In this document: in pieces, positions 63,973 to 64,000 of the stretch
How positions within the stretch are numbered: the stretch's first letter is position 1
Layout of the letters: each line of letters starts with the position of its first letter
Assembly: GCA_024640765.1 (NCBI GenBank)
Contig: JAHEEK010000004.1
Coordinates: forward strand, 124,001 to 188,000
DNA: 64,000 bases
Origin: Nereida sp024640765
Lineage (GTDB): Bacteria > Pseudomonadota > Alphaproteobacteria > Rhodobacterales > Rhodobacteraceae
Reading direction: 5' to 3'
Program-made: the position numbers and the translations under genes
The notes under the pieces: model-generated
What the model was told of the DNA's origin: nothing
Databases searched by the model: none
The model's input: the letters and a program-made list of their open reading frames with translations, nothing else

Positions 63973-64000
63973 GTGAGCATCTCCACCGCACCGCTTGTCC
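63973..64000 (+). CDS. start of a further gene, cut by the window edge
   Basis: A GTG six bases after the msrB stop opens a frame (S-I-S-T-A-P-L-V) that runs out of the window. Too short to identify; it may be co-transcribed with msrB. Confidence 0.25.

Overview
The window reads as chromosomal DNA of an alphaproteobacterium of the family Rhodobacteraceae (roseobacter type). The grounds are the moderately high GC content, the protein families (DUF6314, DUF1223, an orphan FliG homologue, OlsB, an E1-beta subunit carrying its own lipoyl domain) and the gene order yajC-secD-secF-Mth938-ccmABCDG, pdhABC-cysE and fabD-fabG-acpP-fabF-mltG. The genus cannot be fixed from the sequence. About 60 genes are packed tightly with many 1-11 nt overlaps. 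I see no rRNA, tRNA, CRISPR array, insertion sequence or prophage.

Layout. 0-10.8 kb: a small unknown ORF, a frameshifted alpha/beta hydrolase-OsmC gene, bioY and a DUF6314 gene, purB, a TPR protein, an orphan FliG homologue, a lipid A-type acyltransferase, a DUF1223 protein and aconitase. 10.9-17.8 kb: one long leftward block, yajC-secD-secF-tauE-Mth938-ccmA-ccmB-ccmC-ccmD-ccmG (protein export and cytochrome c maturation). 18-24 kb: serS with a TspO-like membrane protein, then a leftward YfgM-like/BamB-like/Der/GNAT series. 24.3-32 kb: an RND efflux operon, a small RTX-type protein and an ATM1-type ABC exporter. 32.2-40 kb: two cyclophilins, pgk, class I aldolase, an FtsB-like protein and pdhA-pdhB-pdhC. 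40-47.7 kb: cysE, a gene transfer agent (GTA) deletion scar, mltG, fabF, acpP, fabG and fabD. 47.8-56.5 kb: a cytochrome b561-YceI fusion, an esterase, an AlkA-type glycosylase and cobalamin genes (cobK, cbiD, cobA, cobB) with an MFS transporter and a phytoene-synthase-like gene. 56.4-64 kb: cimA, cysS, an aminotransferase, an ABC-F protein, an OlsB-like acyltransferase, msrB and the edge of one more gene.

Most notable observation. Between cysE and mltG lies what looks like the scar of a deleted Rhodobacterales GTA structural cluster. A small-terminase-like gene (42417-42752) is still open. The large terminase gene keeps only about its first 37 codons (42365-42490). It then runs directly into the last ~445 codons of the GTA baseplate 'megatron' gene (orfg15, 41035-42375) in another reading frame. 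Portal, protease, capsid and tail genes are absent. This lineage therefore appears to have lost the GTA by one internal deletion that preserved both flanks.

Other points worth checking are a perfect CtrA-type box and a large palindrome upstream of the pyruvate dehydrogenase operon, tandem LacI-type half-palindromes before the aldolase gene, a perfect 19-bp palindrome before the RND operon, and a one-base frameshift that separates the two OsmC cysteines of the hydrolase-OsmC fusion.
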